Below, one piece after another: positions 40,978 through 50,841 of a stretch of 64,000 nucleotides of DNA. The stretch is taken from contig KV918864.1 in the NCBI GenBank assembly GCA_002049455.2, positions 62,001 to 126,000 on the forward strand, given 5' to 3'. Made by a program: the position numbers and the translations under genes. A model generated the notes under the pieces. The model did no database searches. It was given only the letters and a program-made list of their open reading frames with translations, and had not been told where the DNA came from. Position 1 is the stretch's first letter. The number at the start of each line of letters is the position of its first letter. The stretch is from Porphyra umbilicalis (Eukaryota > Rhodophyta > Bangiophyceae > Bangiales > Bangiaceae).

Positions 40978-41249
40978 GGGGGGGGGGGCGGTCTGCCGCC
41001 GTGCCGGCGCACCGCGGCTGCCGCCGTGCGTCGGTGCACCGCCGCAGCGGTGGGCGTGCGCGCGCGTGGGAGGAGGCGATCACAGGAAACAAAGTGTTGA
41101 TGGTTGCCGCCCGGCCGCCCGGCACGCGCCCCCCAGTTATGGTACGCACCCCACGCAATGGGCGCCACGCGCGGTCGTGCGCGCGTGGCGCCACCCCGCT
41201 CCCCCACCCGACGGCGGTGGCACTCCCCTCCTCCCCGGCCCCCCCCCCC
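40978..41249. other. spacer downstream of SNU13 and of the minus-strand RCC1 gene
   Basis: Convergent 3' ends; the stop codon of the minus-strand gene probably lies here or just inside but could not be fixed. Confidence 0.3.
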
Positions 41250-44200
41250 CCCCCCCTCTCACACGGCGCTTCGTCGCCGCCAACCCACCCCGCCCACCCC
41301 GCCCCCCGCCACCGCCGCCGCCGCCACGGCCACGCGCACCGCGCCGCCGCCGCCGCGTCGGCCGCGTCGGCCGCCACCGCGGCCGCCGCCGCCGCCGCCA
41401 CCGCCACCGCTTCGGCGGCGGCGAGGCGCCCGAGCGCCGCCCCCAGCACCTCGTCCGACACATTGACGGGCACGCGGCGGCGGGGGCGGCCGCCCGCCGC
41501 GTCGACGCCACCCCCACCCGCCGCACCGCCGTCTCGCCACGGGCGGCGGGGGCGCCCCCCCCCTCCCCCCCCCCCCCCCCCCCCCCCCCCGCCTCTGCCC
41601 GCAGCAGCCGATCCGCCGCCTCGACGACGGCCGCCCGGAGGCGGGCGTCGCCCGCCGCCGCCGCCGCCGCTGCCGCCGCCACCAAATACGACGGCGGCCC
41701 CGACGCGACGGCGCGCACCGCCGCCGCCGACGCGGCGGCGGCGAGGCCGTCGACGCGCAGCGGCGCGGCGGCGGCGAGGAGTGGCGGCCACGCGGCCCGG
41801 GGCGTCGACGGGGGGAGGGCGCGGGCCGACAGGTAGGCGCCGAGGCGGTGAGGGCCACCGGCGCGAGGCGGGGGGGCAGGCACGCCGCCGCGTCGGGTGG
41901 CAGCGGCGCCGACGCGTGGAGAAGGCCCGGCCGCCCGCCGGGGGGGGGAGGCCGCCCCCGCCGTCGCCGCCCCCCACCCCCGCGCAGCGCGTCGAGGATG
42001 GCGGCGGCGAGCAGCGGCGACGCAAGGGCGGCGAGCACCCCCACCACCCGCACCGACGCGTCGCGCGTCACCGCCACGGCCGTGTGGGCGGGCGTCGGCG
42101 GGGTGCCGCCGGCGGCGGCGGCCAAGTCGGCCGCCAACCCCACGTCGAGGAGCGCAGAGCCGTCGGCGGCGGCGCCGCCGCCGCCGCCGCCGCCGCCCCC
42201 GCCCGCCCGCGCGTCGGCGCCGAGGCGACGGAGGCACAGGGACACGCGTTGCGGTGCGCCGCCCAGCGGGCAATGCAGGGCCCGTGAAAGGCGTGGCCGC
42301 ACGCTTGGGCGATGAGCGGCAGGGGGGCGGCGGGGTCGCCCCGCCCGCCGCCGCGGGCCCCCGCCGACCGCCGCCGTCGGCGAGGCAGATGGCACACTCG
42401 GCGGTCGGGGCGGGCGGCGGTGGAGGTGACGGCGACCGGGCGCTGCTCCCGCCGCCGCTGCCGACGCTGCTGCAGCGTCGGCGGCTGCCCGTCGACGGCG
42501 AGCCGCCGCCGCCGCCGCCGAGGATGCTCACCAGCGAGCCGAGGCGCAGCCGCCGCGCCAGCCGGCTCAGCGCCGCCATCACGGCGGCCGACGGGGGCGG
42601 CTCGGCCGCCGCCGCCGCCGCCTCCACCGCCCCCGCCACCGCCCACCTGCCGGGCGGGGCCGCCCCACCCCCCCCCCCCGCCCCCCCCCCCCCGTCGCCG
42701 TCGCCGTCACTGTCGCTGTCGGCGTCGCCCCCCCCCCCCCCCCCCCGGCGCCGGCGTCAGCGTCCCCGTATACACGTAGCGGAGGAGCAAGGCGACCGCC
42801 GCCGCCGGTGCCGGCCGCAACTCGAGCGTGTAGTGCGGCCGCGGGTCGGACCGCCGCGCCCCCGCGTCGGCCACGAGGCGCGCCGCCGCCGCCGGGGCGC
42901 GGGCGGTGAGGATGGCCGCGTGGGCGGGCAGCGTCACCGCCGCCCCGTCGCCGCCGCCGGCGCCGGCGGCACCGTCGGCGGCGGCGGTGATGACCACGTC
43001 CGCGAGGGGCGCGAGCCGCGCGTCGGAGAGGGCCCGCCCGAGCTCCCGCCCGAGGGGGCCGGGGGGGGGGAGGTCCACGGGGGGGGCGTGCGCGGCGAGG
43101 CGGCGGTGGCTGCGCCGTCGGCGGCAGGCGCGTCGGCGGGTGCCGGCAGCGGTGGGGGGGGGAGGGGTGGCCCGCCGGCGGAGCGGGCGGGCGGCAGCCA
43201 CCGGCGGAGGCGCACGACGCCGCCAAAGGCGGGCGCGAGGACCACTTCCAGCCGCCCGCCCGGCGGCGCGGCCGCGGCAGCGCCACCGCCCCCAGACGCA
43301 CCGCCCGCAGCGCCGATGACATCGCCCCCCCCACCTCGGGTGCCCCCCCCCCCCCGCCCCCAGGCCCAAAGAGGCGGCGGCAGCCGCCCTCGCCCAACCC
43401 CCCCCCCCCCCCCCCGCCCCCCCCGCCCCCCCACACCCACCCCCCCCCCCGAGTCGGTCGCCACCCCCCACCGCCCCCCTGCCGCCACGGCCACGACGCG
43501 CACGCCGAGGAGCCCCCCGACGGCTACGACCGACCGGGGCGGCCGCGCCGCCTTGGCGCCCCGCCGCGTCAGGCCGTACCCGCCCGCCCCGTCCTCCCCC
43601 GCCGCGTAGACGACCCCCCCCGCCGCGAGCGCGAGGAAAAAATCATAGCCGGCGGCAACGCCGACGACGCGGATGCGCGCCAAGTCGGCGACGCGTCGGG
43701 GGGCGACGTCAAAGGTCAGCCCGGCCCCGCCGCCGAGGCCGGCCGGCGCAGAGCCGCCGACCCACACCCCGCCGGCAGCGTCGAGAAAGACCGACAGGCG
43801 GCGCCCGGCGGCGGCGGCAACGACGCGCACGGGCGGGGGCGCGTCTGACGGCGGGGGCGGCGGGGTCCCCCCCCCCCCCCCCCCCACCCACCGACCGGCG
43901 CGCCCCCCAAAGCCCGGCACCCACCCCGGCGCGCCCGCGCCCTCCCAGTACCCCCGCCCCAGCTGTCCGTCCTTGTTCCCCCCCCACGACAGCACGCTCC
44001 CATCCGCACACAGCGCGAGCGAGTGCACCCACCCCGCCGCCACCCCCGTCACGGCCGTGCCGCCGCCCGCCGCGGCGGCGGCGACGGCGCCCACGACTTG
44101 CGGCGTGCGGATGACGGGGCCGGCGGGGTCGTCGCCGTCGGCGGCGCCGCCGACTTGGCCCTCATCGTCGAGGCCCCAGCCGACGACGGCGCCGGCGGCG

Positions 44201-44582
44201 GTGAGGGCCAACCCGTGGTTGGCGCCGGCGGCGACGGCAATGACGGGGGCGCCGCCGGGGGGGAGCGCCACCACGACCGTGGGGGGGTGGGGGGGGGGTG
44301 GGGGGGGGGGCGCCGCCGTCTTGGGGGGGGGGGGGGGGGGGGGGGGGCTCCCCAGGGCCCCCCCAAGCCGCCCAAACGCGTTGGTGCCCGCCGCCCACAC
44401 GCGGCCCGCCGACGTGGCGAGGAGCGTAAAGCCGTAGCCGGCGGCGGCGGCGACGGGCACCTCGCCGGGGCGGCGTTGGGGGGGGGGGGGATGCGCTGTG
44501 GGGGGGGGGGGGGGGTGGCTGCCGGGGGGGGGGGGAGCAGCACGTCGACGACCGCCGTGCCGGCGGAGGGGGGGGGGGGCAT
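41250..44582 (-). CDS. RCC1-repeat, BTB and RING-H2 protein (ends approximate)
   Basis: Minus strand. First, five to six RCC1 blades (44465-43400): VAAAAGYGFTLLATSAGRVW, VAAGANHGLALTAAGAVVGW, VAAGWVHSLALCADGSVLSW, VGVAAGYDFFLALAAGGVVY and others. A BTB/POZ domain follows (43070-42750): LADVVITAA, LPAHAAILTARAP, LLLRYVYTGTL. Then a RING-H2 finger (42410-42230): CAICLAD and, ~20 residues on, CGHAFHGPCIARW with NACP; the final Cys needs one more base in a C run. After it come a segment resembling a second BTB/BACK (VLAALASPLLAAAI, LGAYLSARALP, LRVDGLAAAASAAAVRAV) and a VSDEVLGAALGRLAAAEAV helix. Frames change repeatedly at poly-G/C runs. A Cullin-3 adaptor or E3 ligase role is inferred from BTB and RING. 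The start (MPPPPSAGTAVVDVLL at 44582) is a guess. Confidence 0.65.
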
Positions 44583-45029
44583 GGCCGCGCGCGCGTGGCA
44601 GAGGCGTGGCCCGACGCCGCGGTGTGGGCGCGCCACCGCCGCGGCAAAGGCGGCGGCAGCGGTTGGTGCCACCGGCGGGTGTGCACGATGCGTGTGGCGC
44701 CGTGGAAGCGCCGCCGTGGAGAAACACACGCACACCCGTGAGGGGCCGCGGCGGGGCCGTCAACGCCACATGTAGTATCTGGAAGTCTCGATCACGTACC
44801 GTTTTTTGGTGCGGAGACGCGCTCTCAGCTCTCCCACCGGGTCGCGCCCGGCCGCGCCCGGGCCCGCTCCTCGGCCCGGCGGCGGATTCTGCCACGACAC
44901 GCAACAGTGCCACGTGCCCAGTTCACTTCGATACTTACCTACCCTCCTCAGATGCACGCGTGTATGAGTACTCACCGCTCCGTGGGCGTGACCGGGTATG
45001 ACCAGAATCCATGACTGCCCCCCACCCTA
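44583..45029. other. intergenic
   Basis: Upstream region of the minus-strand RCC1 gene; no repeat or promoter motif recognised. Confidence 0.3.
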
Positions 45030-46100
45030 TACTGCTACCCACCAACAGGCCTCGCCTGGGGGTGTAAACCGTGACCATCATGACGGGCACGACGACCACG
45101 CCACCGCTGTCGCCGCCGCCCCCGCCCGCGCCGCCCTCGCCCCCGCCCGCCGCCACCGCCACCACCCCCGCCGCCCCCGCCGTCGCCCCCGCCCACGCCG
45201 CCGCCGCCGCCCCTGCCGCCCTCTCTCCGGCCAGCCCCTGCCGCCCTCGCCCCCGCCCCCGCCCCCGCCCCCGTCGCCGCCGCCCCCACCCCTGCCGCCG
45301 CCGCCCCCGCCGCTGCCGCCCCCGCCCCCGCCGCCCCCGCCGTCGCCCCCGCCCCCGCCGCCGCCGCCGCCCCTGCCGCCCTCTATCCGGCCAGCCCCTG
45401 CCGCCTCTGCCGCCGCCGCCGCCCCGTGCCGCTGCCGGAGCCGCCGCTGGCTCCTGCCGGCGCCCTCCCTGCCTGCCGTCGCCGCCACCAACGGCCGCCG
45501 CCGCCGCTGCCACCACCGCCACGGCCCCCTGCCGCCGCTGCCGCCGCCGCCATTGCCTCCTACCGCCGCCGCCTCTGCGTGCCACCGCCGCCGCCCTCTG
45601 CCGCCGCCACCGCCGCCGCCGCCCCGTGCCGCCGCCTCCCTTGCGTACCACCGCCGCGGCCCTCTGCCGCCACCGCCGCCGCCGCTGCCCCCTGCCGCCG
45701 CCCCCTGCCGCCGCCACCCCCGCCCCCTGCCACCGCCTCCCTTGCGTGCCACCGCCGCGGCCCCCTGCCGCCACCGCCGCCGCCGCTGCCCCCTGCCGCC
45801 GCCCCGTGCCGCCGCCACCCCCGCCCCCTGCCACCGCCTCCCTTGCGTGCCACCGCCGCGGCCCCCTGCCGCCACCGCCGCCGCCGCTGCCCCCTGCCGC
45901 CGCCCCGTGCCGCCGCCACCCCCGCCCCCTGCCGCCGCCGCCCTTGCGTGCCGCCGCAGCGGCCCCCGGCCACCACCTCTGCCGCCGCAGCCCCCTGCCG
46001 CCGCCGCCTGCCGCTGCCGCCACCACCGGCCGCCGCCGCCGCCGGCTGCCGCCCTCCGCGCGGCGGCTGCTGCAGCTGTTCGTTGTCACCGCCCCGGCGG
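45030..46100. repeat. CCG-rich low-complexity block with minisatellite
   Basis: C-rich on the plus strand. Within it a ~101-bp unit (CGCCCCCTGCCACCGCCTCC ... CTTGCGTGCC) repeats at 45721, 45822 and 45923, with shorter variants from ~45620. 101 is not a multiple of 3, so the long frames across it are not conserved coding. A second internal duplication (CTGCCGCCCTCTCTCCGGCC) lies at ~45205 and ~45360. A G-rich block of the same character in opposite orientation is at 47690-48230. Confidence 0.75.
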
Positions 46101-46459
46101 CGGCTCGCGCCACCGGTGGGTGCCTTTTGTCCCTGCCACTTCCCCCTGGCGCGGGCGGACGGGGGAAGGTGCCGGCGGGGTACTGGGCTGGGTTGGTGTG
46201 GTCAGTTAGGGGGGGTATAATGTCGTGTTGTACTTTTCCCTGGCGACTTCTATGGAGCCCGCACAGTCTCTGTGCTACTCCATGTGTATACGCACCTTGT
46301 AAAGTGTGTTGTTGACCGCCACATGACTTTGTTGCGTTCCTTAGCCGGAATGAGCAATCGTTGAGTTGCCGTATACACGTCGGTGGGGGGGCGGCATACC
46401 ATGGATACATTCCTTGCAGGGGGTGTACACCACTTCAGGAGTGGCTCGGAGTACTTTGA
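46101..46459. other. no gene seen
   Basis: Spacer between the C-rich block and the MITE. Confidence 0.3.
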
Positions 46460-46595
46460 TACAGCCGTTCTCTTGAAACCCCCGCACTGCAACTGTTGCC
46501 AAAAAGTTCCAAATCGGCCTCTACGACCCCACAGAGGCCGATTTGGAACTGTTTGGGGACTGTTGGAGTGCGGGATTTTTGAGAGAACGGCTGTA
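46460..46595. mobile_element. TA-flanked MITE (CAGCCGTTCTC family), intact copy
   Basis: 136 bp from TA to TA, the same length as 2226-2361. The arms pair almost throughout, and the loop is CGACCCCACAG. Confidence 0.85.
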
Positions 46596-47689
46596 GCTTG
46601 GGAACTCTGTAGGCAGCTCGTGCCCATAGCTGGGGAGGTCTGGGAAAAGTACGTGGCAGAGGACGTCCTGTAGGCTTCCTGTGATGGTAGTAGTCCCGTC
46701 TTTGGGGCTCTACTGAGGGGCTGGTACATGCCGGTGGCAGTGTCCTATAACGTCTGGGGTATGGAAGGGTATGGCAGGCTGGGGAGGTGGTGTCGGGTAC
46801 TGGTGACTGATACCTTTGGAGGGTAGAAACGGTATGAAAGAAGTGTTTGTGCACGAAAAGACCCACAATGCCGTAATCAGCGCCCTTCAAAGACCCAACA
46901 AGGATCCTCGTCAAGAAAGTTGTGTTTTGCTCGTGTTTGTCCCAGAAGTGCTCGACGTACCTCCAATGTGAGCAGGACTGCACAAGTGAAGGAACGAGTG
47001 AAGCAAGTGCACCCAGCCGCACCTTATCTTTTCGCAGCTGGTCTGGAAGCACACATAACCTTGACAGTGATGTGTAATGGTTTTTTTTTTGTGAAAGCAC
47101 AACGAGAGCCGCTGTAGGCAGGTAGGGAAGCGCAACCAACGATTCCACTGGATTGTGCAGTGTCATCAGACAGATGTGTGATCAACTGGACCATGCAGTG
47201 TCAGCGAGCTTACCGAATATTGCTGTTCGCTGAATTTTAGCCGATGCGAACAAGAACAACAACGGCGAAACAGCCGCCTCGGCCAATGGGCGCAACAGAA
47301 AAATGACGTGCACCAATCAGATCACGTTCGGGCCCAGTCCTGTTCCTGTTCGAGTCGGCCAAATTTCAGAAAACAGTGATACAGTGGTCAGGATGTGGCG
47401 ACAGGGAGGGTCTGTCCCAAGATGTTTCTCTTGAGCACATGCCGCAGTCACCTCCCCGCGCCCGCTCGGCTACTACCACGCCCCGGTCGCCAGAAACACG
47501 CCCAGTCAGTACCCCGATTCCACCCCCACCCATTTTGCTACCTCGGACCATGCCCAAATCTCGCTGCCCCCCCCCACCCTGTAGCATGCTCCACCTGCGC
47601 CTCAGCACCAATCCTGCTCCCTCACCCCGTACCCCACCTCCTCTACCACCCACGGCGACACCTTTTTCACCAGCCCAATACCCACGCCA
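46596..47689. other. no gene seen
   Basis: Moderate-GC spacer; short frames without motifs. Confidence 0.35.
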
Positions 47690-48230
47690 CTCCAATGAGC
47701 CTGAGGGGAGGCGGCCAGGGGCGGGAGCGGCGCCAGCGACGGGAGCCGCGGCCAGAGGCTGGGGCGGCGGCGGCGGCGGGGGCGGCAGCCAGAGACAGGG
47801 GCGGCAGCGGTGGCGGGGGCCGCGGCCAGGGGCGGGGGTGGCGGCGGCGGCGGGGGCAGCGGCAGCAGGCGGGGTAGCGGCCAGCGGCGGCGGCGGCGGC
47901 GCCAGTCGCGGGGGCCGCGTCCAGGGGCGGGGGCGGTGGCGGCGGCGGGGGCTGCGGCCGCGGGGGCGGGGGTGGCGGCGAGGGCGGCGGCGAGTGCAGA
48001 AGCGGGGGCGGGGGCGGTGGAGGCGGCGGGGGCTGCAGCCAGGGGCGGGAGCGGCGGCGGGGGTGGGGGCCGCGGCCATGGGCGGCGGCGACGGCGGCGG
48101 CGGGGGCGGCGGCAGCAGGGGGGGCAGCGGGCAGCGGCGGCTGCGGCGCCAGTGGCGGGGGCCGCGTCCAGGGGCGGCAGCAGCGGCGGCGGCGGGGGCT
48201 GCGGCAGCGGGGAGGGCGACCTGGACCGAC
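47690..48230. repeat. GGC-rich low-complexity block
   Basis: G-rich counterpart of 45030-46100 in inverse orientation (GGCGGCGGCGGGGG, GGCCGCGTCCAGGGGCGG twice). Probably a minisatellite; not coding. Confidence 0.6.
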
Positions 48231-48292
48231 CCTGGCACTGTCGTCTCAAATTTCGTTTCAAACAGCGAGGATGAAACCTAGAATGGGGCATA

Positions 48293-48635
48293 CTGCAGTA
48301 ACAGAAGCCGCTGCGGCTTAGTGGGAAAAAACCACGCTCGTGACCATGGGGTCACGAGTTCAAATCAGCAGTGCAAAAGCCATTGGCTTGTAAATTGGTG
48401 CACCTCCCGGGGTGAGCAACACCTCCCAACTCCAAGGACCACGGACGCTAAGGTTAAGACATACTAAGGAAATGGCTCGTTATTCGCAATGAATGCTCCC
48501 TTGCCTACGGGCACTGCCGGAATTTCCGGATTGGGTTCTCCAGGCTCTGCCTGGCTAGGCGTTAGCTCCTTAGTTCTAAACTCGCAGCGCCGTAGTAGTT
48601 CGTGGTTTATCCCTGAATGAAATTCAGGTGGAGTT
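48293..48635 (+). mobile_element. tRNA-derived SINE
   Basis: The head resembles a tRNA gene: A-box-like CTGCGGCTTAGTGGG at 48311-48325 and B-box-like GAGTTCAAATC at 48356-48366, at normal spacing for an RNA polymerase III promoter, with a TGACCATGGGGTCA stem between. A ~260-base body unrelated to tRNA follows, ending near the small palindrome CCTGAATGAAATTCAGG (48611-48627). The acceptor stem does not pair properly, so this is a SINE and not a functional tRNA. Only one copy in the window; boundaries approximate. Confidence 0.6.
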
Positions 48636-48639
48636 GGGT

Positions 48640-49335
48640 CGCACTTCCAGAGGACAACGTCCTCCGCTGTCTTTTACGCCAAGCCCAGCCGGGGGTGCGG
48701 CGGCGCGCCAGGTGGGCCGGGCGGCCCCCCCTGGCGGGGGGGCCCGGCGGGCCGCCGTCGCCGCCGCCCCCGCCACCGCCACTGCCCACGCCCCCGCTGG
48801 GGGCGGCCGCCTGCGGCGGGCGGGCCTGAGCGGCGGCGCGGTGCGGCGGCGGCGGCGGCAGCGGCGGCGGGCCCCCCTGCCAGTGGGGGGTAACCCGGCG
48901 CGGGCGGGGCGGCCGGCCGTGCCGCGCCCAGTGCATTTGGGCAGGGCCGCCCAGGCGGGGGGGGGGGGTGGCGGCGGGCCTGTGCCCGCCGGCACGCAGG
49001 CGCGCCGACGGGTGGGTGGCGTGGCCGGCCGGGGCAGGGGGGGGGGGGGGGCGGCAGCTGTGCGGCAGAGGTAGACGCTCGTCTGTGAAGATGACGGGGC
49101 AGGCACAGCAGGACATTGGCAGCGCTGCGTCGGACCCCACTGGCGGGGCGCCCACACGGCCGCCCCGCCGCCCCGCCGACCCCCTGCACCCCATCCCCAC
49201 CCTGCTGCCACGCGCCCCGCCCCCCCGGCCGGGCTGGTGCGGGCGCCCACGAGTGGGCCCGTGGCAGCAGCGCGGGGCCCGGTGCGTCTGCCCACCGCCC
49301 GTGCCCCCGGTGGCCTGCCCGGCGGCGCCGCCGCC
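48640..49335. other. no gene seen; GC-rich palindromic sequence
   Basis: Many G/C palindromes (GGGCCGGGCGGCC, GCGGCCGCC) and homopolymers; long frames on both strands look like shadows. Confidence 0.35.
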
Positions 49336-50690
49336 CTACAGGAACAGAACCGCAATAAAACCGCGATCCGTGATGCTCGCGCAGGGACCGTGGGCCGAGG
49401 TCCAAACCGCGATAAAACCGCAATCTGCCGGACTTTGATTGGCCCACAATCGCCCTCAGCTGGGCCCAGCGAAGATGAGGAGGAGGTCTGTCGACCATGC
49501 TTACAGCCCGCAAGTGCGGACTACAGTTCGTATCGCTGCCTATTTCTCTGTTCCTTCGTATTAATATTGTATTTTATTTCTGTTCTATTACTCTAGATGG
49601 CGAAGACGATCAAGCTGCTGCTGCGCCAGCTCCTGCTCCCGCGTCGCCTGTGCCGGAGCGTCGCCGTTGCTGGCCGTCGACGAGGCAGCAGCGTCCGCGG
49701 GGAGGGCGGCGGCAGCGGGCGGACCCCGCCGATGTAAACCCCCCCCCGCCCAGTGTGTCCGGACAACGGGGGCCGGGGGGAAGGCGGGGGGGAAGGCGGG
49801 GGGGGAAGGGGGCCAGCCGCCCGGAGCGTCGGCAAAGGAGTAGGCGGAGGGGGAGGGGGGGGGGCGCCGACGCCGGTGCAGGAGACGCGATCACCGGTGG
49901 GGGGGGGGATAGGGGGGGCAGGTACTGCCAGCTGTGCGGCTCAAAGCAGCGGCCACCTGAGAGGCAGCCAGCAGACCACCCACATCTGAGTAAGGGACAC
50001 GGGAAAAAGACGGATGCGACAACTACAACAAAGATGTCAGCAGCCACGAGCGATGTGAAAAAAAAAAGCCACAAAGCCCGCACGGCGACCAAGACCGAGC
50101 CGTACCCCCTCACCAAAAGCGCACGACAAGGATCCTCCGGTGTGCTTACCTGCCCGGCTCGTGAGCGGCCGTCGAAAGGCGCAGAGCGCAGGCGAGAGCT
50201 CCGACGTCGTGGCATGGCGGTCGGAATTGAAGGGGGAGGGTGCAGAGAACGCGGGACAAGAACGCGTCCGCGTGGGGCAACTCGACGATGAAGGCAGTTG
50301 ACGGGTGGTCGACGACGCTGGGGACAGCCAGGCGTCAAAGCCCAAGGCTTGTCGCTGCGCTGCAATGAGGTCTTGGTAATGGAGCCACACGGCCGAACGC
50401 TGATCATGAAAGGGTGCACGACTCCTTATTGGATGGCACTAGATGTTTAAGGAGGCTTACGGAACATGATTGGATGCTTCAAGTCGCTTCGAGAAGCTAT
50501 CAGAACAGGAGCTGCGAAATTTGTGGAAAGCCAATCAGAACTCATGAAGGCATCCGAGAAGCCATCATGCACTGTCAGGACCCAGCGATCCGACCAAGAC
50601 TCGTCCAGACCCCTGTTGGCCCGTGGGAGAACCGCGATATCGCGGTTTTATCGCGCATCTGTTCCCGTAGGGCCGCCGCCGCCGCCTTCT
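49336..50690. mobile_element. possible inverted-repeat element with ATAAAACCGCG ends
   Basis: CCGCCCTACAGGAACAGAAC with ATAAAACCGCGATC at 49325-49375 is inverted at 50625-50680 (GATATCGCGGTTTTATCGCG, CTGTTCCCGTAGGGCCGCC). A second ATAAAACCGC block is at 49410. Between them is a GC-rich open region (49597-50291) preceded by an acceptor-like TTCTATTACTCTAG, with a short Cys motif (YCQLCGS) but no known domain. Extent and class are uncertain. Confidence 0.35.
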
Positions 50691-50841
50691 GCGCCCAGCA
50701 CCGCCCCCACCGCCCCCCCCGCCCCCACCCGCGCGACAGTGTGCGGGCACACTGCACCACCCGGCTGGCCGCCGGGGCGACCACGCGGTACCACCAACGG
50801 CGGAGACAAACAAGGGGGAGGAAAGAAAAGCACCGGTTTGA

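Noticed and set aside
40873-41100. WRGVA-repeat protein
   Set aside because: Artefact of the GGCGT microsatellite, whose 5-base period keeps frames open.
45071-46315. 414-residue Pro/Ala/Arg-rich frame
   Set aside because: Lies in a 101-bp minisatellite whose unit is not a multiple of three; frames are not conserved between units.
46435-47166. 243-residue minus-strand frame
   Set aside because: Runs through the MITE at 46460-46595 and has no known motif.
48311-48366. Functional tRNA gene
   Set aside because: A and B boxes exist, but the acceptor stem does not pair; it fits a SINE head better.
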